A stretch of 64,000 bases of DNA from positions 79,631,645 through 79,695,644 of the forward strand of contig NC_092794.1 in assembly GCF_918797505.1 (NCBI RefSeq). Reading direction: 5' to 3'. This document shows, piece after piece, positions 12,516 to 24,220 of the stretch; within the stretch, counting starts at the first letter, position 1, and each line of letters starts with the position of its first letter. The notes under the pieces are model-generated. The model searched no databases and was not told where the DNA came from. It worked only from the letters and a program-made list of their open reading frames with translations. A program made the position numbers and the translations under genes. Source of the stretch: Bemisia tabaci (Eukaryota; Arthropoda; Insecta; Hemiptera; Aleyrodidae).

Positions 12516-13702
12516 CAGGGTGTTCGAAAAGTCCCCTCCCCCCCTCTCACTTTTGACCTAGTGGAGGTAGAGATTTGAAACTTGGAGGGTGTTCTTAGAT
12601 CAAAGGGAGCTACTTTTTGATCCCCTCAAAATTTTGGGGGGCCTCCCCTTGGAGGGGTTACGGACCCTAACTTTTTTTTTTCAAATGGGAAGACCCCCTT
12701 TGTGATACCTCGTTCGAAAGAGCATAAAAAAAGAAAAATTTTTTCGCAAACCCGAAGTCGTTATCTCAAACCGTTTCAAAATGGCGGCCGGTCAAAGTTC
12801 AAAATGGCCGAAAATTGGCACCTCTGCTATTTGCGCATGGATTTGCTTGAAACTCGGTATCTAAGGGTATTTTGGCACGAGAAAAACGAATTTGACGGTA
12901 GATTTTTAAAAAAATCCTAATTTTTCATAATGGCCGCCGGTTTAGGCTCGAAATTTCGACAAACTCGATTTTTTGACGATGGATTCACCTCAAATTCAGT
13001 ATCAGGGGGTATTTTGACCCGAGAAGAACGGATTCGACGTTAGATTTTTAAACAAACCCTCATTTTTCAAAATGGCCGCCGATTAAAGTTCAAAATTGTC
13101 AACAATTGGCAACCTCGACTTTTTGCCGATGGATTCCTGTTAAATTTCAAGCTTCAGCTTCAGGATTCTCAGCTTATCGTTTTTCTCCCACCCAGATACC
13201 CCCAAACATCGAGTTTCAGGCGAATCCATCGGCAAAAAGTCGAGGTTGCCAATTGTTGACAATTTTGAACTTTAATCGGTGGCCATTTTTAAAAATGAGG
13301 GTTTGTTTAAAAATAAAACGTCGAATTCGTTTTTCTCGTGCCAAAATACCCACAGATACCGAGTTTCAAGCAAATCCATGCGCAAGTAGCAGAGGTGCCA
13401 ATTTTCGGCCATTTTGAACTTTGACCGGCCGCCATTTTGAAACGGTTTGAGATAACGACTTCGGGTTTGCGCGAAAACTTTTCTTTTTTTATGCTCTTTC
13501 GAACGAGGTATCACAAAGGGGGTCTTCCCATTTGAAAAAAAAAAAGTTAGGGTCCGTAACCCCCCCCCAAGGGGGGCCCCCCTAAATTTTGAGGGGGTCA
13601 AAAAGTAGCTCCCTTTGATCTAGGAACACCCTCCAAGTTTCAAATCTCTACCTCAATTAGATCAAAAGTTAGAGGGGAGGGAGGGGACTTTCGAACACCC
13701 TG
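12516..13702. mobile_element. 1.2-kb hairpin element, CAGGGTGT family
   Basis: TIRs start CAGGGTGTTCGAAAAGTCCC, flanked by TA (12514-12515 and 13703-13704). The arms pair almost over their full length. They contain repeated GATTTTTAAA, AAAATGGCCGCC and TGGATTTGCTTGAAACTCGG blocks. It is a close relative of the element at 32341-33679. Non-autonomous; no transposase. Confidence 0.85.
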
Positions 13703-15235
13703 TATAACTCTTCTTCTCTACCTGCTGTTCATTGTTTATTTGAGGGTGTAGATACCCTTTCAAGTAAGGTGATAGGATTTGCGCAGAACTATGAACGAAA
13801 GAAAGGAAATATTTGAAAGAAAAAAAATTACTTGAATTTATCGTCAAGAATACTGCTCTTGAATCAAGATGATTACTCGAATAAAGCCGAATCCTGCTTG
13901 ATACGAGCGGCTTTCTTCTCAACGCACGCATTTTTCAGCTTAAGTCAAGAGAAATTTCATCATTGCGGCAAATTCAAGAATATTTCTCCTACCAGAGTCA
14001 TGTTTTTCCAGTGCAGAAGCTCCGCAAATTCCACTAGTTAAAGAGGCTTGTTAGATGCATATGCATTGTACTACTCTAAAAATTTTCCGAGAATTTTCCA
14101 TCAGAAATGTTTCTTTACGAAGAACAAAACGGCGAGACATACGAGTCAATAGACAAGTTTATTGGTCGTGCGATCAACGAAAGTGACTTCATGACTCTGC
14201 ATTGCGAAATTTTCTGCATTAAAAAATTTTTTCACTGCACGTAGTTGAGGCATTTTTCGGTAAACGGGCATATGAGACGTCCATTGCTGCTATGTTTGTG
14301 CAACGTAGTTCTCTATCCGACTGTTTAATTTTTCGTTGAGTCTGCTCCGAGTTTTTCCTGGCGATTGTAAGGACGTAAATTGACTGTAAATGAATTTCAT
14401 TTGTCGCGAACGCTACAGGAAAACTGCGCAATCATAGCAGCATAGCAAGCTCCTTTCGCCTTTTTACCAAAAAATTCCACAAATTCTGCTTTTAAAAATA
14501 TTTTCACTGCATAGAAAAGCTAAGCATAGAAAAAAATTGGAACCTTGGTTCGTTCAAAAGATTCAACTGTATAAATAAATATTTGATCGATTAATTCATG
14601 GCCAAAACTGTTGAGGAGAAATCAGAGGAAGGGCACCAATAAGGGTTGGACGGAGACGAGAGACCAGCTGAACCGAGCCGCGGCCAGTGCGAAGGAGTCT
14701 CAGACCCGCACAAGGGGCTGCTGTTGGGGTCTAAACTGCATTTCACATTCCACGCAGGGTTTGAGAATACGCAATATGAGGTTGGGCAAGGGCCGCATGG
14801 GCTTTGGAAAATAGACGTTTCGTCGTTCCCTTTATTCCTGGGGAGATTTGCCATCTAGGAACCCCCCCCCCCCCTCCCACCAGTCGTCTTGTCCGCATAA
14901 GTTGTCACTTTGGGCCTTTCTTCAGAATTTGCAACAATAAGAAATTAAAAATAAAATATTAAAATGAAATACAATTACTCTGATGAACTTTACAGGACAT
15001 TGTTTTAGGAAAGAGTCGGATTTTCTTTAAAAAGAAGGCAACTGCATACTTCAATTTGTTATATGCCTTCTTTCACAGGTTATCTGAAGTCGCCAGATAA
15101 TGCTGAAATCAGCACTTTTCTTCATTTAAACCCATGTTAAATATTCACATTTTATGGCACAACCTGGCAACTTTGGATATATCTACTCGTTGTTTTATAG
15201 GTCATTCACACACTTATTTGTTAGTCGGCAATTCG
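13703..15235. other. ADAT1 intron 2, no gene recognised
   Basis: AT-rich DNA with a GC-richer block at 14590-14850 that is open in both directions, and a C-run at 14863-14873. The block shows no recognisable domain, and its frames lack supporting context. I see nothing else here. Confidence 0.35.
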
Positions 15236-15681
15236 AAAATAAAAAATCGGTTGCCATTTTTTGTGTCAGAGGGACGTGCGATATATCGCATCGATTTGTT
15301 CCATAATTTCAGCACCTCGTCATTTTTTCGAAATTTGAGATCGCACTTCTCTTGTCATGAGACTAAAGAATTCATGTACCAAAGACAAAGAAATTCGACG
15401 TATTGAAGATAGGGTTTTTTCAGAGGAAAAATATCGCATTCGAGAACACTTTCGATATCAGTATCGAGTGCGATATTTTTCCTCTAAAAACCCAGCCTTT
15501 ATTACGTTGAATTTCTTTGTCAAATTTGGTACATGAATACTCTAGTCCCATGACAAGAGAAGTGCGATCTCAAAATTCGAAAAAATCGACAAGTGGCTGA
15601 TATTATGGTACGAATTGATGCGATGTATCGCACGTCGCTCTGACACAAAAAATGGCAACCGTCGAATTACCTTAACCTCAA
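15236..15681. mobile_element. hairpin element, GGTNATTCGA family, older copy
   Basis: Arms pair through GGTTGCCATTTTTTGTGTCA, CGTGCGATAYATCGCATC and GAGATCGCACTTCTCTTGTC. The right end reads TCGAATTACCTTAA. The centre contains a second short palindrome around CGATATCAGTATCGAGTGC. Same family as 16364-16812; the left end has decayed. Confidence 0.7.
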
Positions 15682-16363
15682 AGTCTTCTTCTTCTTTTCC
15701 TGTTAGTTTACTGGGGAATATTCCACATGTGGAACCTACAGCCATCTATAACCTCAAAGTCGTTCTGCCCCAAATCATAATAGGAGTTCTTCTGTTAAAC
15801 TATAAGTTCATCAATAAAGTAAAACACTATTTTCATTTTTAAACCCCCCCCTCCCCCTCCGTAGGACATCCCTTGACTCCTCGACTTTTAAATAATTTTG
15901 CGATGCTGGCTCGACTCCCCCCCCCCCTGAAAAATTGAGATATGTGGATGGAGTAACGGTTTTGTCAGAGAAAACATCCTTATGAGAAACTCGGAATATT
16001 TTCAGACGTGCCTTACACATATTCCGATATATTTTTGACAGCGGAACCCAAAAAGGACCTTCGTTTTAATGCATCATCTGCGAATTTTCTGAAAAATTAA
16101 TTTCTTCCTGAGAAAGCTAAGTGTTTAACGAAAATGCCGATTTTTTTTCCTGGGCATAGGTAACCTTATTTTCCAGAAAGACCGTTTACACCTCTCTCAA
16201 ATCACTTTACAACTTTTTAGCAACTTGGAAATAAGAATTATTTGCTGAAAAGTGCTATGATGAAATGGGAAATGTATGAAGAAAGTGAGCAAAAATGCAA
16301 AGGTTTAAAGCCACCCCCCCCCCCCCTGGAAAATTGAGTCTAAATCACAAGCGTAAAAAACGA

Positions 16364-16812
16364 TTAAGGTGATTCGATAGACGCCATCATTTGTGTCAGA
16401 ACGGCATGCGATACATCGCATCAATTGGTTCCATTTTTTCAGCTACTCGTCATTTTTCTCCAATTCAGAGATCGCAATTCTGTCGTCAAGAGACTAAAAC
16501 ACTCACTTACCAATTTTAACAAAGAAATGCAACGTAATAAAGGCGTGGTTCTTTTAGAGAGAAAATATCGCATTAGAGTGCAGTTTCGATATCAGTATCG
16601 AATGCGATGTTTTCTCTCTTAAAAAACCGCGCCTTTGTTACGTTGAATTTCTTTGTTAAAATTGGTAAGTGAGTGCTTTAGTCTCCTAACGATAGAAATG
16701 CGATTTCAAATATGGAGAAAAATGACGAGTAGCTGAAAAAAATGGAACCAATTGATGCGATATATCGCATGCCGTTCTAACACGAAATATGGCGTCCATC
16801 GAATCACCTTAA
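16364..16812. mobile_element. hairpin element flanked by TTAA
   Basis: TTAA at 16364-16367 and 16809-16812 flanks TIRs starting GGTGATTCGATAGACGCCAT. The arms extend nearly to the centre (GATATCAGTATCGAATGCGA). The TTAA target suggests a piggyBac-type non-autonomous element, although the termini are not the usual CCC, so the class is inferred. Confidence 0.7.
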
Positions 16813-18429
16813 GAACTTTGAACATGAACGGAGGAAAGTAACAATAAAAAATTATAGGGCCCACTAGAGACGTTCCGTTGGTACTCATGTGAATCCGACG
16901 TAGAGTGAAGAACTTTTAAAAAATCATTTATTTATTATTAATTACCTACTGAAAAACCATTAATAATTAAAAAAAAGACTCAATTAAGTAGAAAAATGGA
17001 AGGAAGAAGAACCGAACGATTAAATAATCAAACGTATTCAGCATAACCACATCAGAGATTGCCTACTTTTTATCTAAGTGCTAATTTTTCAGCCAAAACC
17101 AAGTAAGGTAATACTCTGACTTAAAACTTCGTACGTATATTTTCTAGTTTTAGTTCCAAGAGAAAACAAACACCAACCTGTAGTGGGTTCAGGATGATTC
17201 TGTTCAAACCCGTTCAAATGTAAGGGAGTAACATTTTAGTGAGAGCGAAAGAAAGTTTTAAAAAAAACGGAGTAGCGCATGTTAAGATAACGCAGGGTGC
17301 CTTGCTGCCTTGCCGTGCCGTGAGAAGCGCGAAGTGCTGAAACAAGTAGGCAGCTTATCGGCAAGCCTAGGACGCATAACGTGTAAGCGGATGTATCGCA
17401 ACGAACTAGGAAAGTGGTGAATCTGTGGAAAGTGAGAGTGATGAAATAAAACCAAGAAGAGGGTGAATCGTCAAGGTGATCGCGGAGGTGGAGGGTTCTA
17501 CGGATGAGAGGACAGAGAGAGGGAGGAGGAAAGTTCTAAGAAGTGGACGCCGAGGAAGGGTTGAAAACACAGCCCGGTGCGATTAGCCGCCCGGCAGCCG
17601 GGCCCGGGGCGCTGGCGTCCGACGTGTCTGCTTTTTGATGCTGGACCCAGCATCAAAAAGTCATGCCGGGTGTCGGCTTTACCAGGTTAAGCCGCCTCAA
17701 GGGCACATGCGATCCCCCGGCGCACTGTTCGACGCGGCATGAAAGTCCGCGCCGGACCTCCGCCTTGCGCGCCGATCCCGCTCCATTTATGATGCTGCCT
17801 CAAACCTCAGCTCTAAATCCCTGCGATAAAGGTCTAAGTTTGGCTTACAGAGTCTTACGGAGGGGGAGGGGAGGGGAGTCCAGTCAAGTCTTACGTGAGC
17901 CTCCCACTTTAAGAAGAAATAATAATTTTGAATAGAAACAAAAATTCGCCAGTTTTCACACTCTCTGTCACTTTCTAGGAAATTGGGAGGGGGGGGGGGA
18001 GATCAGGACAGTTACTTGATTGCAAAGGGGATTGAAAAGTAGTTGCACTGTTGCTTTACAAGGAGGGGAGGTTTAAAAAGTCGTAAGTATTACTTGAATC
18101 GCTATCAAAACAAATTATTGAACAGTTAAATAATAAAACGAAAACTGGCAACCGTGGCGCTTTAGAGAAGAGCCTTTAAATGAAAATGATTAATTTTGGT
18201 CGTGAGGAGACGAGCAGAGGTGAATTAACCATCACTACCATCATGTGCCACCCAAAATCGCCAGTCTACAATTCAAAACATGGGCGGCCGCGCGCTGACC
18301 CGCTCCGTTTTTGCGCTTTTGCTCCTTCAATTTTAAAGACAAACCTATGACGTATATACCAAATCAACGCTGAAAGAACGATCTACAACTTTTACTGAAG
18401 GGTATTTTTCGATCCGGGTTTTCATAAGG
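16813..18429. other. ADAT1 intron 2, no gene recognised
   Basis: Includes a purine-rich stretch (17220-17560) and a GC-rich block (17570-17790). The GC-rich block holds a perfect small hairpin (TTTTTGATGCTGG / CCAGCATCAAAAA, 17633-17660). G-runs occur at 17991-17999. None of the frames is convincing. Confidence 0.35.
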
Positions 18430-18540
18430 ACGTAAAAACAGAAAATGCCGGTCAATAATTCTCATTTTTTAATTTCTTTCAATTTTACTCACATTTAAAT
18501 TACTTTGACATTCATCCGTAGTGAATTTTTGGGACTGTGT
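18430..18540. repeat. inverted partner of 8270-8470
   Basis: AACAGAAAATGCCGGTCAAT and CAATTTTACTCACATTTAAA are the reverse complement of blocks at 8385-8456, and the segment GTGAATTTTTGGGAC matches 8279-8291. The 8.3-kb copy has about 90 extra bases, probably a small insertion. Confidence 0.6.
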
Positions 18541-20297
18541 CCAATTTTCAACTTCATCAGACCACTGTGCGGAATCCCCCCAAGGGGATTTATGGGGGCT
18601 TTAGGCTAAAAACACCTTTTCATATGAAGAATCGATTGGGCCTAGATCCAGCCGTATGTTAATTTTTGGCCATCGAAATGCTTCGTTTCCTGGACAACAA
18701 CGAAAATAATCCAGTAAAATTTCAATATTTTTACGTAAAATTGCGCGGTACGTTTTATACACTTTTAATGCGGTCAACATACCGCCCGCGATTTTTTTGC
18801 GGAAATGTCAACTAGAAGGCCTACTGATTGAGGAACATCAAACCGCGAAATCTGTGATGGGGCCGTTTATGAGGAAATTCAATTTTTCGCTTTTTTGGCG
18901 GGAATTTCGGGTCAAGGCGCTGAAAAAGTCAAGTTAGGCTGTTTTTGTGGCTCGTAAATGCATATCCTATACATTTTCAGTCAATCAAGTGCCCGTACAT
19001 AGTTATTCGTGCATATTGCCTAAAATTCATATCCTTAAATCCACGACTTTTGGGTTTTTTGGGGGGTTAGTCAAGGAGAAATCCGAAAAAAAGAGGGTTA
19101 ACCCGGAACAAATTGCTTAACAAACTTTTCCCATGTAAACGTCTTCAGGAGGTCCTATTGAACAACATACCAAAAGTTTACCACGGTTCGATCCCGGAAC
19201 TTCCCCCCAAATTGCCTAAATTTCAAAATGGCGGCCATAATAAGGCCTCTGGGAGTTCGATTTTTTTTTAAAAATACGCATACAGTGTCATGTGAGGTGT
19301 CGATTCCAATGTAATTTTGGTCTTAGATTTCAGATGCGAAGTCAAAAAAGTCCCCCGGTCAAAAGGGGGTACCCCATATCCAAGATAGCAGCCAATGTTG
19401 AAAGACAAGAGGGTGGATTTTTAAAAAGTTCGCGTGATAAGGCGAGTGAGGTATCATTTCTTACGTAATTTCGGTCGTAGATTTCATTAATGAAGTCATA
19501 AAAGCCCTCAAGTCAAAGGGATAACTCCAAATGCCAAGATGGCGGCCAGATTTGAAAGGCAGGAGGGTGAATTTTTTAAATGTTTACGTGACGACGTGAC
19601 ATCCCTCGTAAAATTGAATCAACCTGACGTCAGGCTATGTTTCATAAACTACCTTGAGTCAGACTGATATCAGCCTAAATTAGTCTGCCTCAGGGTAGTT
19701 TATGAAACATAGCCATTGTTTTTACTGGCAACAACCTCAACAGATTCAAGATACTTATAAAACTCTGCCTAGTTACTTTATTGAAAACTTAACAAACTCT
19801 GCATATACACTGATTATTGCAAGCACTCTCTGAAGTGAGTTTCTGATTACCTATAGGAACTCGAAGTAGAGATATTTCGGTAAACTTTGGTACTTCTTAA
19901 AGTAAATTAATTGCAAAGGCAGAAAAAAGATGAAAAGAGGATCAACAATTTTCAAGACATCCTTAGGAATTTTTTCACAAACTATGTAAATATGTGCTAA
20001 ATTGTTCCGTCACAAAGCATTCCTTGCTTTTTCATTGTTGCGGAGACAAAGGGTAGAAAATGAGAATGATCTACGAGGACCTCCCTTACTTTAATCAGAA
20101 AACTTGTTTTCTATGAAATTAGTCAAATAAATTGATCGGACCTTTAGCTTCATTTTAAGCTTCACTTCAAGATTTTGTTCTTTTCAAGGTTTAACAGGAA
20201 TATGAGACTCAACTGAAAGAGCTCTGCAGTGCTCTGACTAAGATGTGCCTAATCCTTTCATCAAATTCAGGGATCGCGAAGTAAAGATGAAGCTCAC
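18541..20297. other. ADAT1 intron 2 next to exon 2, no gene recognised
   Basis: Contains old repeat-like DNA with ATGGCGGCC motifs at 19227 and 19541, and a small hairpin MITE at 19633-19714. No coding frame was recognised. Confidence 0.35.
19633..19714. mobile_element. 82-bp hairpin MITE
   Basis: The arms GGCTATGTTTCATAAACTAC and the matching reverse complement enclose a short loop rich in TCAG/CTGA motifs. The hairpin is near-perfect. The target duplication is unclear. Confidence 0.6.
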
Positions 20298-20849
20298 CTG
20301 GATACCAACAGCATTCCATCTTGCTATTTTATCGCTGCAAGAGACTGACATGGTTGGATCACCTCGACCAGGTTTGGTCCTCACTGCTCCAAGGCTGTGA
20401 TATTTCACTCCAGGTAGAAGTGCGTCTTGTCGAGAATCTGAAGGTACACACTTAGCACCGGTGCGAAACACATCGTAGACACTATTTTCTTGTTGATTCT
20501 TCTGTGCTCTATTTAAAGGGCAAGTTGACATCAGAAAGCAATCCATCTTAGATTTTTTACAGCGATCTTCTGTTTCACTGTCTGACAATTTTCTTTTAGA
20601 ATCGAAACATTTACATTCTTCTCTCCGGTTGTTTCCATTGAACAAACCTTCATCACCGTCACATTTTGGAATTATGGAGGCATCTCCACATGGTATATGA
20701 CTGGAAAAGAAATGGAATTCAACAGAATCCTTCAACTTAAATTTCTCAATTGTAAAATTACTTTCTTCAATGACATCTGAAGTACCTCTTCTCTGGAACA
20801 TTTCAATTTGTTCATATAGGTAGCGCAAAAAGCCTCTCCTTGCCAAGAC
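20298..20849 (-). CDS. ADAT1: ADAT1 coding exon 2 (catalytic core, PCG and SCSDK)
   Basis: This is the central deaminase exon, 184 codons, phase 0 at both ends. The acceptor is GTTACAG|GTCTTGGC and the donor CAG|GTGAGC. It begins [11 protein letters not shown], directly continuing the HAE motif of exon 1. It then has [12 protein letters not shown], with the second zinc ligand Cys in PCG at exon residues 53-55. A charged, poorly conserved insert of about 75 residues follows (rich in K, E, S, with [10 protein letters not shown] and [11 protein letters not shown]). Next is [10 protein letters not shown], a KPGRGD motif, and [12 protein letters not shown], which holds the last zinc ligand at exon residue 171. 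All expected metal and catalytic residues are present, so the enzyme should be active. No frameshift or stop is seen. Confidence 0.95.
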
Positions 20850-21039
20850 CTGTAACACATAACAGTGGTTGCACTACTTTCAAGTTAAACTTAAAACTAG
20901 AAAAGACGCACCAAGTGATGCATCTTTTAGCTGATGAGAAAATATTTGGTATGTTTGATATGTCATAGACGTTTAAAGCAAAACTACCTTCATTAGCCAT
21001 GGAGAATAGTGTTGACAAAATCAAAATTTGTTGTCATGG

Positions 21040-21905
21040 TGGTAGTTTTTTTTGGAAACTGATCAAAACCTAACCAGAGAAATTGCAATAAAATGAATTG
21101 TGAATAACTCCTCAGTTTTCTTATAACTAAAATAACAATCTACTCTTGATAAATAACAATTAGATTAAGTTTCCATTATTTTTTTTCACATCCGAGGCAC
21201 CGCCATCTTGGTGCACTCATTTGTGGCTCCATAAAAGAGAACCAATCAGAATTGAATTTTTTTTGGGCCACTTTCAGCCAAACCAGAAATGAGATGTCTT
21301 TAGGTCTTGTCTCGACGGCGCAACTGTTGAGGGAAATTGGCGCAACTGTTGAAGGAAGGAAGTGTCTCAAAAATGTTTCACTTATAAGTGAAACTTTCAA
21401 GGTCAGAAATCTGGAACCTCAACAGTTGTTTACCTTCGATGTTTTGAATTGATAAATGCTGGTTACACGTGAAGCGGGAGTGTATTACGGGTGTTTTATT
21501 TCGGAGCGGTTATTATTTAGAAATATTTGTACACATTTCAGTATCAATTTTATATTTTCGTTTGTAGCATATCACTACAGCAGGAAAATAAAATTTTATC
21601 GAATATATTTTCTTTTTATCCATATCTGAGTAATGTTATTGTTTTTTGTTTTATACCTGGTCGACATAACGCAAAATATTCACCTCCCGTTCATAATTAT
21701 CAGTTCAATTATCTCAATTGACATCATTTAACCTAGAAAAATTAATATTGTTCAAATATTCCCGCCTAAAAGTTCCAGGAACACATGCGTGCGCGTCGAG
21801 ACAGGGAATTTCGGTTGGTGCAACGAACTCGCTACAGTTTCACCTAATTCCCTCAACAGTTGCGCCGTCGAGACAAGGCCTTACTCTGGGTTTAAAGGGA
21901 CTCTA
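21040..21905. mobile_element. partial hAT-like element, interrupted by a Harbinger-like MITE
   Basis: The body shares GAGGYACCGCCATCTTGGTG, AGAACCAATCAGAATTG and GGGCCACTTTCAGCC with the intact 447-bp element at 31044-31490. Its right end, CTCTGGGTTTAAAGGGACTC, matches that element's TIR. The left end was not found and is probably lost. It is split by the insertion at 21303-21880. Confidence 0.7.
21303..21880. mobile_element. 578-bp PIF/Harbinger-like MITE with TTA duplication
   Basis: TIRs of about 35 bp start GGTCTTGTCTCGACGGCGCA (left) and GGCCTTGTCTCGACGGCGCA (right, reversed). They are flanked by TTA at 21300-21302 and 21881-21883. A 3-bp TWA target and GG termini are the hallmark of PIF/Harbinger. 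No transposase. It sits inside the older hAT-like copy. Confidence 0.8.
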
Positions 21906-22227
21906 CACCTGACGGCCGGTTCAGAAATACTTCAGATCTGGATACACGCTCAAGTTTCTGTCAATTTCCGATCAAAACGATGACAAAATGGCGGTCGAGG
22001 GTTATCTAGATTGATGGGTAAAATTAATTAAAACAGCGTTTTGATTAGAAAAAGCATGAAATCAGCACTGCTGTGTGGAAATCAGATGACGGATGAGACC
22101 CATAGTTCTATCATCTACCATCAAATTTTCGCAGGCTGCAAAAAATTGATGGTAGATGGTGCGCACCAGTCACCATTTGATCGGAAGTTGATGGAAATTT
22201 GATCGTGAATCCAGACCTTTACAGGAA

Positions 22228-22470
22228 TAGGAGTACAGCGTCCAGCCCACCTACAAACTAGAGCCCACAAACTGGCACATCGGTGCAGTTCTTGACTGTT
22301 GTCTTTCAAAGATCGTCGGACTGACGATCTTTGAAGGTAACTTATGTGTTCGTGACACATCACAGATCAGATCCAGAAATTTTGAAGGAATTTCGAGCAG
22401 AAATGGCCGAGAAATTGAAGAATTGGTGCAGGTTTGAGAGCCCCAGTTTGTAGGTGGGCTGGACGCTTAC
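22228..22470. repeat. inverted repeat with central hairpin
   Basis: ACAGCGTCCAGCCCACCTAC at 22237 pairs with GTAGGTGGGCTGGACGC at 22453. The centre holds TTCAAAGATCGTC/GACGATCTTTGAA at about 22304-22336. Short foldback element, class unknown. Confidence 0.5.
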
Positions 22471-22514
22471 CCGCTTACCACACTAACTGAGAAACTTAAA
22501 AGCGAACACAAAAT

Positions 22515-23010
22515 GGAAATGTTGCGTATGTGAGGAATTTTCGATTTGACTGTTGATTCTAATGCAAAAGTTGGCGAGAAACACGATGGTGCCGCTAGTT
22601 TTCTCTGAAATCAACTCCCAAGCTCAAAAGAAGCTCTCAAGTTGAGGCCAAAATGGAGGGGATATTCCACGCTATACTGAGAGTCCACCTCTATATTAAG
22701 ACAAACTCTCCATGCAAAGATAGGGAGCAAATACATTGACAGGGCTGCCACTTTATTTAGGGACTCCAACACTGAAAACACGGCAACCCTGATAATGTAT
22801 TTGTTCCCTATCTTTGCATGGAAAGTTTGTCTTGATGTAGAGGTGGATAGCAAGGGATATCCCCTCCATTTTGGCCTCAACTTGAGAGCTTTTTTTGAGC
22901 TTGGGAGTTGATTTCAGAGAGAACCAGTGGCACCATCCTGTTTCTCGCCAACTTTAACACCAGAACTATCAGTCAAATCGCAAATTCCTCACACATGCAA
23001 CATCTCCACC
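22515..23010. repeat. 0.5-kb foldback element
   Basis: The two arms share TTGGCGAGAAAC, TCAACTTGAGAGCT, GGCCAAAATGGAGGGGATAT, and CTATCTTTGCATGGA in inverted order around 22760. No gene is present. Confidence 0.7.
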
Positions 23011-24220
23011 ACGCTTGCATCAGGGTGTCTAGTTTTTTCTCATTTTAGGTAATCCTGATTTTTCCTGCTAGATCCTGATTTCACAATTTTTCCACATCCT
23101 GATTTTAGGCAAAGAAAAATTAGGCGAAAGTAACTTCACAAAAATAGCTCAATAAAAAAATCTAATCGGACGGCCGACTGTCTGGAAATAATCTGGAATA
23201 TATATATACTGGAAATAATCCTGATGAAATCAGGATTAATTCCAGATTGACCTCTTATCCTGATAGAATCGGGATAATCCTGAGGTTTGACACCTTGTGC
23301 ATTTGCCAAGACTAGGATCTTCCGAAAGGAGTCCTGTAAAACTTCTCCACTTAACAGATTAAGTTAAAAAGATTGGAGAAATATTAACAAAACATTAACA
23401 GCACTACACCTGACTGGCATCAATCCTGCCGAAGCACCGTCGACAACTTATTAGCGGATTATTCTTAAGATCCATTTCCCATGATGACAGAAAAAGGCGT
23501 ATATTTCTTACTCTGCAATACTGAGGGCTTTGCTTTGACTGCTTGACAGGACCAGGGACGAGTTCTATAGGACGCCGTTCTGTTGTGAGCGGGTGATTGC
23601 AGCGCATTCTCGCGTAGGATCCTAGTCAACTCAGAGGATCCTCCCCCCCGAACCTCGACTCATCCATCGCCCGCTCCAAAAGTGAGGTTAAGCCGGAGAT
23701 TGAAAAATAACACATAAGGCGGCTGAATTCTTGAAAGATAAGTATATTTTTGGCGTTTTTCGACCCCTTTCGACAAGGAAGGGCCCGCCGCATGTAGTAA
23801 TACGGTGAAAAATTCGATTTTTTGCAGTTATACGCGATCCTACGGATTTTAATGAAGTCCAACAACTGATAACAGCAGTGAGTTGCGAGGATCCTACGCG
23901 AGAATGCAGCACTAGTATCTGCTCACGAATTTTTACATTGACTCTTACGGGAGTCCAGGGTCCTATAGAACTGGTCCCTGACAGGACATACTGCTGGGCC
24001 AAATGAATCACGGGTTAGCAGATGCGATACCTAGACTCGGTTCACCTATCCAGGATGAGTCATAGGTGGAACGTGGAATCTCTCAAGAATTAGGTTATTA
24101 TACCTGTTTGCACATGGTCATTTAGATGCATTAATGCTAAAAAGGTACTATGCAAAAATTAATTAAATAAAACAAAACCACAGTTCATGTGAATCATGTG
24201 ATCATAATCTCTTTTAATTC
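23011..24220. other. ADAT1 intron 1, no gene recognised
   Basis: Contains repeated ATCCTGATTTC/AATCAGGAT blocks (23040-23285). A second inverted pair lies around 23590-23960 (CTCGCGTAGGATCCT and AGGATCCTACGCGAG). No coding evidence. Confidence 0.35.

Noticed and set aside
14591..14858. Overlapping frames on both strands in a GC-richer block
   Set aside because: Both strands are open, which points to composition. No motif or splice context was found.
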